A stretch of DNA of 64,000 nt, taken from positions 1 through 64,000 of the forward strand of contig NSJX01000037.1 in the NCBI GenBank assembly GCA_002286715.1. Reading direction: 5' to 3'. A program made the position numbers and the translations under genes. Origin of the DNA: Dentipellis sp. KUC8613 (lineage: Eukaryota > Basidiomycota > Agaricomycetes > Russulales > Hericiaceae). Within the stretch, counting starts at the first letter, position 1; every line of letters begins with the position of its first letter. Positions 23,884-36,503 of the stretch are shown here, in pieces. The notes beneath the pieces were generated by a model that was given only the letters and a program-made list of their open reading frames with translations, had not been told where the DNA came from and searched no databases.

Positions 23884-24674
23884 CGTCAATGAAGCTCGAG
23901 TCCAAGAGTCAATTAGCCTTTCCGATACACTCGGGTCGCATTGGAAGGAGACCGAGGGAGATAAGATTAGATTGCGACTGCTTCGCTTCTAAGCCTTCTG
24001 ATCTCCCTCCGGTCACCGCTGGCAGAAAGGCCCGGCCAAAATTGGATGCATGATGCGGCCACAAGGCTGCCCTTTGAGGACCATACTTACTGTAAATCAC
24101 GGTATCCTGCAATATTGCGTCCAATGGAAGCGTCCTCCGAGTTGACCTCGGGCTGTGCAGCTCTGACCCTGGATGCTCGACTGAAAGTTCCCTGGGCCCC
24201 GAGGACCTCTGCGTGAGTCGCTTCTGATTTCATATCCGAGCACTCCGTATCACTTCCGTATCCCCTTCCGGAAGATTCCCTTGTACTCTTGCTTTAAGTT
24301 TCGGTTGACTGTCGCATGTGGCGCATGGGCAGATGGTGGAAGGGTGTGGTCTTCGGGGTACCTGTCGTGCCTAAAGGTGATGCGCTCGTCGACGCGTCCA
24401 ACAGATTCCCTTCCCTGAAACTGGTGGAAGCCGTCCCAGAGAATTCCGGTGACTAGACATGGAAAACTGCGAGCCAATCGCTCGTTTGGGCCGCGCTGAT
24501 CAGTATATATGGCCAACTGACGACGACGTTTGCCTTCGGACGTCTTCCCCTGTCGCGAGTCGCCAGAGTACGTAGGTTCTTGAGTGCTCAGTCCACATTC
24601 CTTTCCTTCCTTTCACAGCTGGTGCTGGCCTTATTTCTTTGTCTTTGCTGAACTCTGCTGGACTTTGAAACGCA
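23884..24674. other. Divergent intergenic region
   Basis: About 790 bp between the thioesterase and membrane-protein starts. No gene recognised. It presumably carries both promoters, but no clear TATA or repeated motif was found. Confidence 0.5.
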
Positions 24675-26823
24675 ATGATGACCCTCAGCGACAAGATCTG
24701 GATTCGTGTCAAAGCCGCGGTAAGACCTTCGGGGGTTCACCAAATATTTCTCACTTTTTCTCTGACACGCTTTTTACCAGTACTTGAGAATCACTCTCAA
24801 TCGCGTCACTTCGCTATTCTTCCTTTTTTCCTTCTTCTTTTGCTTCGCGCAAGCTGTGATTCAGTCCTTCCTCATATCCGTCGATGGTGATTGGAATACG
24901 ATCGTCGGTGGCATTGTCAAGCAGGGCAACCTTCCTCGTGAACAATTTGTGGACTACAATGGACGAAATGGGAATTATAGTCTTCGCATCTGCACTGGGG
25001 TTCCTGTTGTAGGCCGAGCAAATACTTGTCAACCTTTATACACAAGTGATATCTCAGACACCACGGTGGGCATTGTTCCGATCATCACGTCTATTCACGA
25101 ATTCAAGTAGTGACCGCCTACTCAAAAGCCCTCGAGCCGGAACTTCGTACGTTTATGATTTGGATGCACACACTTACAATGGACTGACGTGCATAATCTC
25201 AGAGCTCGTTAGATTGGATGCTCCCACACGGCGGCGACCCCCGAGGACTGACAATCCAGGGGTCTCCTGATGAGCAAGGGAATCCTGTCATCGTCTCACA
25301 GAGTAATAACGCTGGTAACACCGTTACCCTCGACCAACTATGCGTGCAGATCCTCTCGTACCCTCTGCAAAGGCAAGTTTGAATAAGCTCGGCTTCCGCA
25401 TTCCTTCTGAACGGAGCGCAGACTACAATTCTCTACACGTGAAGAGATAGCTCTCGTCGTCTCCCAATTCTGGTTCTTCGGGCTGTCCGTTTTCGCAGTA
25501 GGTGCACTTCTCCTATGATTGCGAGAGCAACTCGTTGTTCATCCATTCATTTAGATCATTTTTGAGTCTCCACCTCATCTGTAAGCGAGACGATCGCAAA
25601 CCTGTTATGCTCTAACACTCGAGATAGGCTGGCTCTCGTGATTGGACGAACTCTGGCTGCCGGATGGTCTACCTATGCTTTGTGGAGGAACGGAAACTTT
25701 GCTGACAGAGTGCAACACCTCATCGGTAACTCTGGCACCCCTTGCAATCTGGACATCTTCCCTCCTTATTTCCATACGAGGAATGCTGTTCAGGCAAGTT
25801 GGACATGAGAAACCGCCTGTCCGCTGTCTAATATAACTCACACCTCTCGACAATGACAGATTGCGGACGTCGTGCTTCATTTCGTTGCATTGGCTATCTT
25901 CCTTCCCCTTTCATGGAGACTTCTGAAGGTGCGAGAGTGGTTATGCCACCCTGCACTTGTATCGTACTGAAGCAACTTCTTTCAGCTGTATGACACACTG
26001 ACATTTAGCCGTGTCGGTCCTCCCAAGACGATCCTCACCATCTACCGAGTGCGTGTACCCGTGGATTATACCGAAGTCTTGCAGATGTTGACGGGCCTTG
26101 CAGTACTTCTTGGTTGTCTTCGTTGGTCTGCAGCTGGCGGTATTCTTCCTCGTAGTCGCTATGAGTCTATGGGTAGACCAGCTGATCAACGGTGTTGTTG
26201 CGGCGATATCCTCTCATACGACCATCTATCAAGCGTTATTCATCTTCACCACCGTGGTATGTCTCATTTTTTGAATGTAACCCAATGCACGCGTGTTGAC
26301 CACAGTCAGACCCTCCTTCCCTGGATATCTTTGGTAGGTGAACATATCCGTCTTAATGAGCTTCGTTCTCAAACTTCACTTAGGGCTGGTTCTCTGTGCG
26401 CCGCGAGAGGAAGTATATGATGATCGCTTTCATTAGCATCGGCGCCATCTACGTGTGCGCCTGGTCCATCATGTTCTACTCGCAGGTGTACCGCTTCACC
26501 TGGGTAGACTGGCCATTCTTCGGGTGCATGACCATCGCTTCCTTCGTTGTAGTCGTCATCAGCGTCGCCTTCGGCATCGTCTGCCGGCTCCAATTCGGCC
26601 GCGGATTCCTGGACTATCGTGAGTCCCACATGCGCCATACCATTCCGCTGCCTCCATTCTGACGCACTCCACAGTCCAGACCGAGAAGTCGCTGGCTCGT
26701 ACCGACTTTGAGCCAGACGTCTTCTACCACGAGACGGAGAAGGAATGGACAAAGGCAGACGAGGAGAACCCGGACCGCATAACGCTTCCGGTTCTCCTGT
26801 CCCAGGCCCCCGGCAGAGTCTAA
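24675..26823 (+). CDS. Multi-pass membrane protein, fungal lineage-restricted family
   Basis: Function unknown. The first exon 24675-24719 (MMTLSDKIWIRVKAA) joins 24781 onward to give a first membrane span (LFFLFSFFFCFAQAVIQSFL) and an extracellular-looking loop with Cys residues. Later exons read HLALVIGRTLAAGWSTYALW, PPYFHTRNAVQIADVVLHFV, LSWRLLKLYDTLTFSRVG, WVDQLINGVVAAISSHT, LPWISLGWFSVRRERKYM and the last spans to FGRGFLDYLQTEKSLARTDF, with stop at 26821-26823. I count about seven hydrophobic spans. The pattern recalls a family repeatedly seen in mushrooms and polypores with no assigned role. It does not look like a Ste3 receptor. Introns between 25080 and 26350 are several, and not all could be fixed; one donor after SYPLQR appears to be GC (GCAAGT). 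Confidence 0.7.
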
Positions 26824-27211
26824 TACTGCCCAGCGATCCAGGCACTCGGCGTCACAGCTGCGCCTAGCCATTAATTTCGCTTCCACCCCTCTGACATTAG
26901 CAGACAGAACTTGCTACGTTGCTTGGACAACTGACACATACCGTATATAACTTGACACTTGTTCACACTCCAACCCGAAAATCGAGAGTCGATTGAGTAG
27001 AGAACCCTCGAGAAGCCCCCTTCGTGTACTTTTTGATAGCCGTATGTACAACCTACGACCTACAGACAATCTTTTGACTTTCCTTTCGGGTTTGCCTTCG
27101 GCATCTGGGAACGATTACGGACAATTCGGCTGACGGACAGCACCCTCCTTCTTTCATAGACAATCATTATGATAGTAACGGAGTATGACCCCGATACAAT
27201 GTGTATACATT
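26824..27211. other. Intergenic between convergent genes
   Basis: Shared 3' flank of the membrane protein and amine oxidase genes. Nothing recognised. Confidence 0.5.
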
Positions 27212-29128
27212 TCACAGGACATACGGAGAATCGTTGTGGACCTGGCCAACATGCGGCAGACCGGTGCACCCTCCTTTGTGAATGCAGTCCGCAACATTGT
27301 TGCCCGTTGCCTGTCCCTCGAAATAGGCGCCATGTAGGAAACCTATGGATATACCAAGACGTAATTCAGTACTGAATACCTGTCACTCCTATATGCAGCC
27401 ATCACGCACCAAAGTATTTCTGGCTCATCGCCTCGCCCGTGAACCACATACGTTCCTGGAGAGTGGCTCTAAGGTTCTCATGGTGATCACTGACGAAACT
27501 GGATGGCCAGTTGCTGTAGCTCCCGCGATAGAGTGGGTCCTCGAACCAACGGGGGAAATGGAAAGCTATCGGGTCCGGGATCGTGACGTTTGGGTACATC
27601 GAGCGCAAAACGCCGAGCACCTCATCCTGCACTTGAGAGTCAGGCAGTGCTTCGATACGTTGAGAGTAATCTCCCTTGATACAACAATGAATAAGTGGGA
27701 CCAGTGTTGTGGGAAAATACAACACTCACAGTTACGGTCACAAAGACAATGCCGGACCCCGGGAAGAATCCCTTGATATCCAGACTTTGCCAGACTGGAT
27801 AGCGCCCGCGCTCGCGGTCAGCATAGAGAGCGAACTGAACGGATATTTGTTAGTCGTCGGCGTCTACTGAAGTGTAGAAGCGACGATACCTGGGTGTCAA
27901 ACCAAAAATTCTCGGGGAATTGGAGGAATATTTTGGTGTACGTTGCCTTGAGGCTTTATGAGTACTTGGCGTCTACAGTGAAGAAAAATTGGAACCATAC
28001 CATGGTCATGCTTTGTATGGCTTCCTGCTTCCACTCCGGAAGAGAGGGATCAAAAGTGATATCGTCGTTTTGTAGAACTCCTAGACTGAAAGTCGTGATG
28101 GCATAGTCCGCAGAGATCTTTGTCCCATTGACCAGCGTCACTGAGACACCATGAGCGGAATAAGCTATTGACTTCACGGTGGTATTGAGGAGGACCTGCT
28201 CGGGCTTGAGGAATTCGTCAGCTTCAGCCTTGATCAGGTGAGCAAAGCCTCTTTGGTCGATGGACAAAAGATTTCCATCCGAAAAGCCGCCTTGGTCCGG
28301 ATCGTATGTGAAGTTGTTAGCCTTGGGAAGTCATGTCAGACACTCCAACTGGTGACGTGCGCCCATGGAAAACCCACCCAGGACGATGCGATCCAGGACG
28401 TCTGCTCCGGCGTCTGAGCATACTCCCAATCAAACATATAGTATTCCGACGCCAATTCTTGTGCCGTTTTTGGCTTTACCCCAACTAAGGAATACCCAGT
28501 ACGGGACGTAGTATCGACAAGCGCGTTGGGCACGCGGCCACCTAAGAGGACATGTCATCAGCGCCAGGAGGTTGGAGGACTACGTAGGCACGTACCCCCA
28601 ATGATCGTCAAATTCGTGTAAGCATCAATAGCCTTGTTGAAGGTATCTATGTAATCGACTGCACCCGTATAGTCATAAGTTGCTTTTGCATAGGGTTCAG
28701 ATCCATGGTCAAAAGAGATACGAACGACGGAGCTTACTCATACTGTCATAGTAGTCGCTGACTTGGGCCGACAGATTGTGCTTCTTGGCAAGCTCGAAGA
28801 TTGGGTTCGCGGGGCCGTCCCCGGTCTGCGTTCCCTGGATCCAATTGGCACCGAGTTCAAGAGTCACCTGCTTTCCTGGCGCGCCAAATTTAAAAGCATT
28901 CATGCGACCGCCTAGTTCGTCTCGAGCTTCTACAATCTTGAAATTGTCGATCCCCTTCTCATGGAGACTCCTTGCCGCGATGACGCCTGCAACACCTCCT
29001 CCGAGAATGAGCACTTGAACATCATTTTGCGACTTCTCATTGAGCTGAGCGGGGATCGCGTGAGCCGGGACTACATAGAAGGCCAAAGCACAGGTCAATG
29101 ATAAGACCCGGAGATAAGAGAGGTGCAT
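27212..29128 (-). CDS. Secreted FAD-dependent polyamine/amine oxidase
   Basis: Flavoenzyme oxidising polyamines or related amines and releasing hydrogen peroxide (family role). Eight exons (29128-28738, 28682-28596, 28541-28378, 28321-28001, 27946-27890, 27834-27730, 27674-27410, 27342-27212) give 506 residues in frame. Residues 1-24 form a signal peptide ending near PAHA, so the enzyme probably leaves the cell. The dinucleotide-binding motif is VLILGGGVAGVIAARSLHEK with the following IVEARDELGGRM. Substrate-domain landmarks are ELGANWIQGT, SSWANNFTYD, FENPE-like FLQFPENFWFDTQ, and the flavin-proximal end RWFEDPLYRGSYSNWP, MWFTGEAMSQKYFGFLHGAY. Several N-glycosylation sequons (NLS, NLT, NVT) fit secretion. 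An amine oxidase other than polyamine-specific cannot be excluded. Confidence 0.92.
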
Positions 29129-29709
29129 GCCGAATGATAAGCACGGCCAATTCAGTGATGCAGGAGGAATGGGGGGAGCTTTTTTCGAGGGACGAATCTG
29201 CCCTTGGGAACTTGCGGACGTGGCCCGGCATGATTTTAAGTATTCCCAGAGAGACGATCCAGCCCGAGATTATGGGAAAGCTTTTTCAGTACCGGCCCCG
29301 AGCAATCAACCTGCTGCCGGCATCAGGAAAACTTGCCACCTGACTCGCAACGCATGGACGATCTGAAGAATAGATAAGGCAATGCCAGCAACACAGATAC
29401 AAAAACGGAGTAAATGTCGTACATTCTTGGCACGAGACCTCAGCGCACGATTTCTCACGGAGGGCGACATCGGACGTTGCACGACCGATCCGCCATTCAT
29501 AGTGAAACTTCACCGCTTCAAAGAGACACTAGACGTAGATCGAAGCTTTGGCATGCACTATGAGTCAGTCTACTTCTGCAGCCTTCTGGTCTATCGAGAA
29601 CGACGGAGATGCTGCTGTTTGGTTTTGGACATTGTCTAAACTTCTTGGGATATAACATCATACATACAGTAAGTAATCTTTGCTTCGCTTCGCATTCGAA
29701 TTGACGTAT
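29129..29709. other. Intergenic, nothing recognised
   Basis: Promoter side of the amine oxidase and 3' side of the ARMT1-like gene. No motif-bearing ORF, RNA gene or repeat seen. Confidence 0.5.
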
Positions 29710-32072
29710 CTAATGCTTTGCTGGAAGGAAAGATACCAATGCATACCTATGCACGTGGTTATTATCAGTTGCCTCGGGTTTCTATTCTTAGCGTGTACAG
29801 CGTACCTGCCACTGACGCGCCAATTCTCGCCCTGCGCGTCTAGCGCGTCCGCCACCTCCTGTGGAACACCTACGACCACATCGGCTTTGTTGGTGCGTAA
29901 GCTCAGAAGTGGGAAAGCCCCAGCCAGGGGTCCTGATGGTGGTTCTATGAGATGAAGACCATGGTCATCAAACTGATATCATTGCGCACCAACAGCTGTC
30001 TCGAACGGCGTCGAGACAGGCCACTTGATGTCACCCGTTAATCTGTTAATCTTTGGCTTAGAATACCCCATTGTATCAACGAACATGATCATACTTACTT
30101 GCGATAGCTTTGCGAAAGCGATGATCACGTCAAGCGAAGAATTTATTATAGAATGATCATCACTTACTTCAGATCGCCCTGCAGGGGAACAGCAAACGTC
30201 AATGCCTGTATATCACACAGGACAGCGACGGTGTCGACGCACCTTGAAGATCACGAGCCCACTCTCCCTGAGAGAATCGCTCAACTTGGGTGCTCGGGCG
30301 TGAATGTCCCAGTACGGCCACGGAGATGTCCAAAAGTCTAAGAGATCGTTCTTTGCGCCTAATGGCGTATCAAGCGGCACAGAAAGTGCAAAGGTTCCAT
30401 CGGAAAGGTATCTTTGCCACCGAGTAACCATAGCATGCAAGTGTGTTTGTGAAGGCGATGGGGTAGAAGATGGTGATGGGAAGAATGTTGGTGATAGAAG
30501 AGAGGACGGCGTCGACGAGAAGTCCGGAGGTGTCACATCGGAAACGAACCACGGTATCGCTTTAGGACTACAAAGAGGGCGTTACGACAGACAGATGTGT
30601 AGCGGTACGAACGCTTACTGAAAAACAACTTTGGAGACATAAGAGGTATATGTCACCAGAAAATCAGCGAAGACGAAGTCGGTAAAAACCTGGCAAGTGT
30701 CATCAGCAGCCATTTTCCAGAAGAATATGACTTGTATACCTCAAAGCCAGCTGGGAAAACGGGATAAGTCAGAGATTACAGCCTTTGTCAGAGATCTAGA
30801 GAAAGATGAACATACCATTATCGAGGACGAAATCTACTCTACCGTTGCGGAGCGTCTTGATATATTCCCATGCCGCCTTTTGATCATCTTTCAGTATGAA
30901 CTCCTTGCGCGCCTCCTGGGCTTCTCTACCAACAGTCTGCAGATGTTGGATATCCTCGTGAGACATGTTCGTGAGGAGCGAGAGATCCTGATGGGTGGGT
31001 TTTCATCAGCTCTCAAAGCGGGCTCAGGATGCTTTTGTTGGTCTCACAGTAGCATTGCCCCTTCGAATAATCAGCTCCCATATGACAAAGGAGGACTGCG
31101 CTGCTCACCAAAGGCACATCTGGATCATTTCTTTGAAAATCACTTCTAACTTATCGGGATCTGACTCGAATTCGACTTTGTCTTCCTCTAATTCATGCAT
31201 CGTTGTTGCAAGTTCTAAATATGTCACAAGCGGCGTGCATGAGAAACACTATGACCTGATCAAAGAAAGGCAATGCTGACGGTATATCGCTTTGCCACTT
31301 GATTGAAAAGTCTTCAACTTCTGTCCTTGGAAAGGGTCATGGTCACGCCAATGCTTCGTCGTGGCAATGTAAGACCGCAGATACCGGTACCTTCACCTGT
31401 GTGAGATGATGCCGAGGAGTTTACACCAGAAACACTTACAGGTAGCATCTGTTACACATATAGGTGTCAGAAAGCGATTTGGATGATACCGAGGAAATGG
31501 ACATACTCGGCAAACAACCATGGGGCAGTAAACCAAGTATGCCGTTTATCCGCTTCCAGTCGTGCTAGTTCTTCATTATACTCTTTGACCAACGGTTCTC
31601 CGTCATCTTCTATTGGTCTAGATTTTAATCATCAGTTTCCATCCACCTGACAACTACCAAAGTTGACAACAGACACCTACTCTAGTGCCCAATCTCTGCC
31701 CATCTGATACTTCAGCTGGCTGATCTTCGCGATCAACGCTTTGCCCTCCGCGAGCTTTTCCGCGGCGATGGGATCCAGATCTGTTCCTTTCGACGAATCT
31801 TCGACGGCCAGCTCGTGGTTAAGGCCGTAGATCGTGTCGATGATGCCAGTGAGGATGATTGGCCATCGCTTTACTACCGTCTCATAGCTGTGTACCGTTG
31901 TATGGGTCAACGATCGAGCTACTCTACCCAACGGGAATCACCTTACGAGAATCTTTAGATTGACACAGATTGAACAGGCTGTGAGTGATCGTAGAACGTG
32001 GAAGCAAACGGAGGTTATTTCTTACCCAGCCTTATCTGTGGGGTCATACGGAGGATAGGGGGCCTCGAACAT
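29710..32072 (-). CDS. ARMT1/DUF89-family damage-control phosphatase
   Basis: Metal-dependent phosphatase of the DUF89 group that clears reactive phosphorylated metabolites such as fructose-1-phosphate-like by-products (family knowledge). Many small exons. The start at 32072 gives MFEAPYPPYDPTDKAG, then YETVVKRWPIILTGIIDTIY, KISQLKYQMGRDWALE, EADKRHTWFTAPWLFAE and the metal-binding core RVDFVLDNAGFEVFTDFVFA. Further on are TRWQRYLSDGTFALSVP, DLLDFWTSPWPYWDIH, LVIFKGDLNYRKL, TGDIKWPVSTPFET and LLSLRTNKADVVVGVPQEV. The last exon ends SGRYALVSFLPAKH with stop at 29712-29710. Motifs occur in family order with no stop or frameshift noticed, but I did not fix every intron. Confidence 0.88.
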
Positions 32073-32423
32073 AGTGTCCTGTGTGGAAGAAAGGTCGGTC
32101 AAAGTCTCTTGAACCTGTCACCGGTACTATGTAGTTGAAAGGACTGAAGCAAAGGCGGACGTAATAAGTTTATGACGTTTGTGGAGACGAGCTTGGGTTA
32201 GGGGTAGCGCTTCAAAGCTTCATACTCATGCACGAGGTATCAATGGGCATACTAGGCTCCGACATTCTATAGCATTCGAGCCCTCAACAATTCAGATTAG
32301 TCCATGTGTCAATTGCCGACGTCATTTTTTTCGAAGCAAAAAAGCAAATAACACATGAATTACGACGCAAGGCATCACGAACAGAGCTCGACGGAGGACA
32401 AATACGGTATAGCAAATCGTCAA
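32073..32423. other. Intergenic, nothing recognised
   Basis: About 350 bp between the ARMT1-like start and the stop of the next - strand gene. AT-richer than the flanks near 32330-32360. No feature seen. Confidence 0.5.
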
Positions 32424-34087
32424 CTAAATAGTCATCGTAGATAGCAATGGCCCGGAACGCCGCTTCTCCTCTGCCGCATGCTCCCGTTTGCGTACCGCAG
32501 ACTCGTTCTTGGGTTCAGTCTGTCCAATACCGTTGGCTGCAATGCTCCGCCGCGCGAGTTGTTGAGGAAGAACAAGTGGACGGATGCCACCAGAACGCCT
32601 ACGGTCAGAGAAAATCGACGAGACTGACGAGTATGAGGCACGCTTATCCGTCACTGGAGCTGCAGCCGGAGGCGAAAATTGCGCCCGCGCGACTGCCCGG
32701 AGGAAGTCGCGGTCCCTGAGTGTCTCTGCGGCTTTGATCTCTGCAGTGGACTTTCGTGCGTGGGTAGGGCCCTTAGATGACGCTGACGAGGCAGAGCGAG
32801 TAAGAGGAGCCAGATCCAGAGAAAAAGGGGTCATGATGATGGTGGGGAGCACAGGAGTGGATTGCATCACCGCAGCGTCCATCTGGTATACCATCTTGCT
32901 CGTCTCGGCCACTTCCCGCGGTTTCGCGTGCGCATCACGTCCTGGGGCAGACAACGACGGAGAGGTCTTCTTATCGGGTGAAGGAGCTGAACGTGAAGAT
33001 GCAGGGGCGGCCGCCGAAGTGCTAGTACTCTTCACGATGTCGACAGATGCATCATATATATTGAGCTTGGACCTGGGCTTGAAGACACGTGAGTACGAGC
33101 TTCCGCGAGAGTTGCGCCTTGTTCCTTTCCTCGGCGCATCTTCTTGGTATATCGAGAAATCATAGATATCACCAGTGGGAGCATCCTTGCTTATCAGCGC
33201 ATAATAGCTATCGCCGTGCATCGCAAATGGGTCCTCGCCGTCTTCAAGGCCAGTAGCAATGGGAGACATAGGCAACGTCGCGGAGCTGCGGCCTAGAAGA
33301 CTGCTAGACACTCTACGCAAGGCTGGTCCCGAGGGAAAGAGCGGCGACAGAGGGCTCAGACTCGAGGAGACGGCGCGAAGAGACTCTTTGCTCGCTGTGA
33401 AGATTTTGCCGCCTCGGAATCCGCGTCGCTTCGCGAGACTTCCAAGTTCGAGATCGTCGTCCCACTGAGGAGAGATCAGATTCAGTGTGGGCGTGCGGGG
33501 TGTCGAAGGACCTGTCGATGACTCTGAAAAGGTCGGCGACTCTGCCGTCAGTGAGAGGGTGGGAGTGGATACGCAGAATCTGGCGTTAGGGATCGGACTC
33601 GACCGTGCACGAGGCGTCGAATTAAAGACGGGTAGTGTAGACCCGCGAGAGGCTAAGATAATCGTTAGCAATCATCTCGTGCTTTCAGTAAACAACTTGA
33701 CTTGCCGAGACGTGTATCCTTCTTATCCTCATTTGTTCTGACAAAAAGGGTAGTAGATGCACCTGGAGGTATCACTATCGGAAACTGGGAGGTCGAGACG
33801 TTCTTCCCAAGAAGAAGTTGCTTATGAGACTTGGTCTTCAGATTACGAGCATGAGCGTTCCGAGGGAGCATGCCGTGGAGTTTCGAGGCGACTGAAGCAT
33901 GCTGGGTGTCCGAACCCGAGGATGTACCTGTGGAAGCAGTAGTGACAGCAGGAGGAACCTCTGGGCATGTGGTTGACAGTTCCTCAATGGTAGCGACGGC
34001 AGACTGGTCGTTCTTCTCGATGCCCAGCGAAGGAGTAGCAGAGGCTGAGGAGGGGCGGTGCCAAAGCGTACGAAAGAAGGTGAACAT
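32424..34087 (-). CDS. Hypothetical Ser-rich protein with a GC-AG intron
   Basis: No recognised domain. Two exons, 34087-33706 and 33652-32424, give 536 residues in frame. The intron 33653-33705 begins GCAAGT and ends CTTAG with a consensus GCTAACG branch site, so a GC donor is well supported; no GT donor in this interval keeps the frame. The protein is rich in Ser, Thr, Pro and Arg with many SP/TP sites (SSLSPLSPLFPSGP, GPSTPRTPTL), one compact segment (DDDLELGSLAKRRGFRGGK) and a DSYYALISKDAP block that may be conserved. It is probably disordered and phospho-regulated (inference). The frame stays open upstream to 34426, so a longer N-terminus is possible; MFTFFRTLWHRP at 34087 is preferred because the upstream peptide looks non-coding. 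Confidence 0.6.
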
Positions 34088-35159
34088 CCCACTGACCAGC
34101 GGGGACGGCGTGACACAAGTGATGGTAGTCCAGGGAAAGGTGAGACCACGCGGAGTGAGAAAGCCCAGGCAGACTATATATCTTCCAGCCAACGTCAGCC
34201 GCAGGCCCATCTGCATGAACATTGGCTGACTGCCGAATCTAGATTGGAATTCATCTGAATCCCGGAGAAGGCTACCGTCTCCAATTGATATGACCCGACT
34301 CACGTTCCTCCAAATCAGCCGGAGATGACCCCTTCGCCACTTTTTCAAACCTATGAGGGGACGTGTGCACGAAGTCGATCGCCCGCCTTGCTCTTGCTCT
34401 ATGGCGAACCACGTGCCGATCAACACAATCTCGGGGAGCCGACTATGGAGGCAGGCCCTTTCATTTCAGCCTGCTACAAGCGTACTTGATACCACGGCCA
34501 ACCTCCAATGGAATCCCAAATGAAAGTGCCCTTGAAGTGCAAATGAGATAATGTTTCCAAAAACTAAAACGCACTTTCGATGCCAGGGCGGTCATGGAGT
34601 CTGAACCCATCGCATCCAAAAAGTGAGTATCATTGCAGGTTTTTGTAAGTGATCCTCGCGACTCTAAGATGGGAAGTGAGGTACAGAGACAAAGTAATAC
34701 AGTCGTTAAGCCCGCGATGTCGTGACTGACGAGAAGCAGATAATATTGCTTACCATTTATGGTGAGTCCGCTCAGTTTTCGACTCGGACTTTTTTGGAAC
34801 CATTGTGGACGATGCTGGACGCCGTGGACATGGCATTTGTTGAGACTGACATCCGCTGGTGAATGTAGGTGGTCAGTGAACGTTTGAATAACTGCACTCT
34901 GGCAGTAAGCGGCTCACTCCCAGCGCCTGCGTGTAAGCGCCCGAGTGTGGCGTCACGCGATTGCTTTAGCGCTGGAAGTATCTTCATGTGGCGCGCGAGC
35001 CATCTCGAAGGGTATGTGCACGACAAAATAGACAATCACACATGTAAAATGCACCTAAATACACAGTCAAATACTAGTCACCCATTAACGTATGCTCGTC
35101 AGACAGGTAGTGCCGCAGGGTTCTGAAGCAGCACCTACCTGATCCACCGGCTCTAAAGC
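34088..35159. other. Intergenic, no confident gene
   Basis: About 1.07 kb. A - strand frame at 34772-35035 (87 codons) and a + strand MESEPIASKK-like start at 34593 followed by GTGAGT were inspected, but neither could be extended to a plausible protein. A small spliced gene could still hide here. Confidence 0.4.
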
Positions 35160-36503
35160 CTACGCCGACCCGTCATCAATTTTGGCCACTTGCTCTTCTA
35201 ACCATGCCCATAGCTCCTTCCCCAATCGCGGATCTTGCGCTGCAGCGCTGAGCTCGCCTGGCCGCACCCATGGTTTGAGTAACTGTAGGATAAGGTCAGT
35301 CTTCTGTCGCCGAGAATGATGAGAGAGAAACTGACTTTTCCGTTCAGACTCGCGCCATCGGCTGTTGTAGCTGCATACAACGACGAGAGTGCACCCATCT
35401 CAACAGGGTAGCTGATAATTTTCTGTACTTATTCCATTAGCTCACGCACTTGGCCCGTATGGAACACGCACCAGAATAAGCTTCTCGACCCAACTATCGA
35501 CGTGCCGCGCCAGGTCGGACTTCAGGGAGCCCGGGTTCACTGGGACGCTCACCACTGCGCCATTACCCTTGCCCTTTTCCTGCTCGTACCGCCGCGCAAA
35601 TTCCATTGCAATTATCAAATCGCCGAGCTTGCTTTGCATGTACAACGTCGACTTGGACAGGCGCCGCCGGGCAGGCCCGTCTTTGAGGGTGTTGAAGTCG
35701 ATGTTGTGTACCATCAGCCCGGCTTGCGAGCCTACAGTTATGATGCGCGACGGAGAGCCGCTTTCCAGGGAAGTACGCTGAAGGAGGGGGTAGATAAGGG
35801 TTGTGAAGTAGAATGGCCCTGCAGGTAATGTTCAAGTTCGAACGGTAAGAGAACATGGCACGAAGCATACCGAGGACGTTGGTGCCGAATTGAAGGTCGT
35901 AGCCTATCGGGAGGGGAACGTTGATATAAGTTCCCAGGTATGATAAAATGGAAACACGTACCGTCTTTGGTAATTTGGTCCACTGGAGGCATCATGACGC
36001 CCCTGCCCACAAGCGTTAAACATATACGTGAAGTTGCAGAAGACGCAGACTCACGCGTTGTTGATGAGCACATGCAGTTGGTCTTCTTGCCTTCAGATAT
36101 CCTTCAGCATCAAAAAATGCAACAGAGCAAGAACGCAACGCACTCTAAGAACACTCTCGCGCTCTCCTTGATAGACTTTAAGTCCGACAAGTCCAGCTGG
36201 AGAAATTTCGCTTCTTTCCCCGTCATTGCCTTCAAGTCCGCAATAGCCTCCTTCGCCTTACTCGGGCTGCGCGCCGCGAGCCAGACTGTTCCGTTGTGCT
36301 GAAGCAGTGCCTGCGGTCCCCACTCAGCACGCGGTATGTTGGCAGAACTGGACCAAACGTACCTTGATCGTCTCTTTCCCGACACCAGTGTTTCCGCCAG
36401 TGACGAGGAAAACCTTACCAGTCAGGTCGGGAATGTCGCGGTCGACGTTGTAAGTCGCCGCCGGAGGGAAAGTGTCGCCGATGAAAGAGATCGCGGAGCC
36501 CAT
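35160..36503 (-). CDS. Short-chain dehydrogenase/reductase (retinol dehydrogenase/WWOX-like)
   Basis: NAD(P)-dependent oxidoreductase; substrate unknown. Eight exons (36503-36363, 36310-36144, 36090-36055, 36002-35962, 35903-35871, 35818-35472, 35422-35336, 35282-35160) give 324 residues in frame. Cofactor motif [15 protein letters not shown] near residue 33, adenine-side LDLSDLKSI, structural motif [23 protein letters not shown], the strand with catalytic Ser [10 protein letters not shown], and YMQSK as the YxxxK dyad. [14 protein letters not shown] follows. The end is [11 protein letters not shown]...[15 protein letters not shown], as commonly seen in this fungal subgroup. All key residues are present. 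No secretion signal. Confidence 0.93.

Noticed and set aside
24675..26823. Ste3-type pheromone receptor candidate
   Set aside because: Although multi-pass, its loops and motifs do not resemble Ste3 receptors, and the N-terminal domain is too long.
33665..34426. Longer N-terminus (start at 34426) for the Ser-rich gene
   Set aside because: The upstream 113 codons are open but the peptide looks non-coding; the MFTFFRTLWHRP start is better. Kept only as an alternative.
34772..35035. 87-codon - strand ORF in the gap before the SDR gene
   Set aside because: The peptide has no domain, splice extension failed in both directions, and no family resemblance was noticed; left unannotated.
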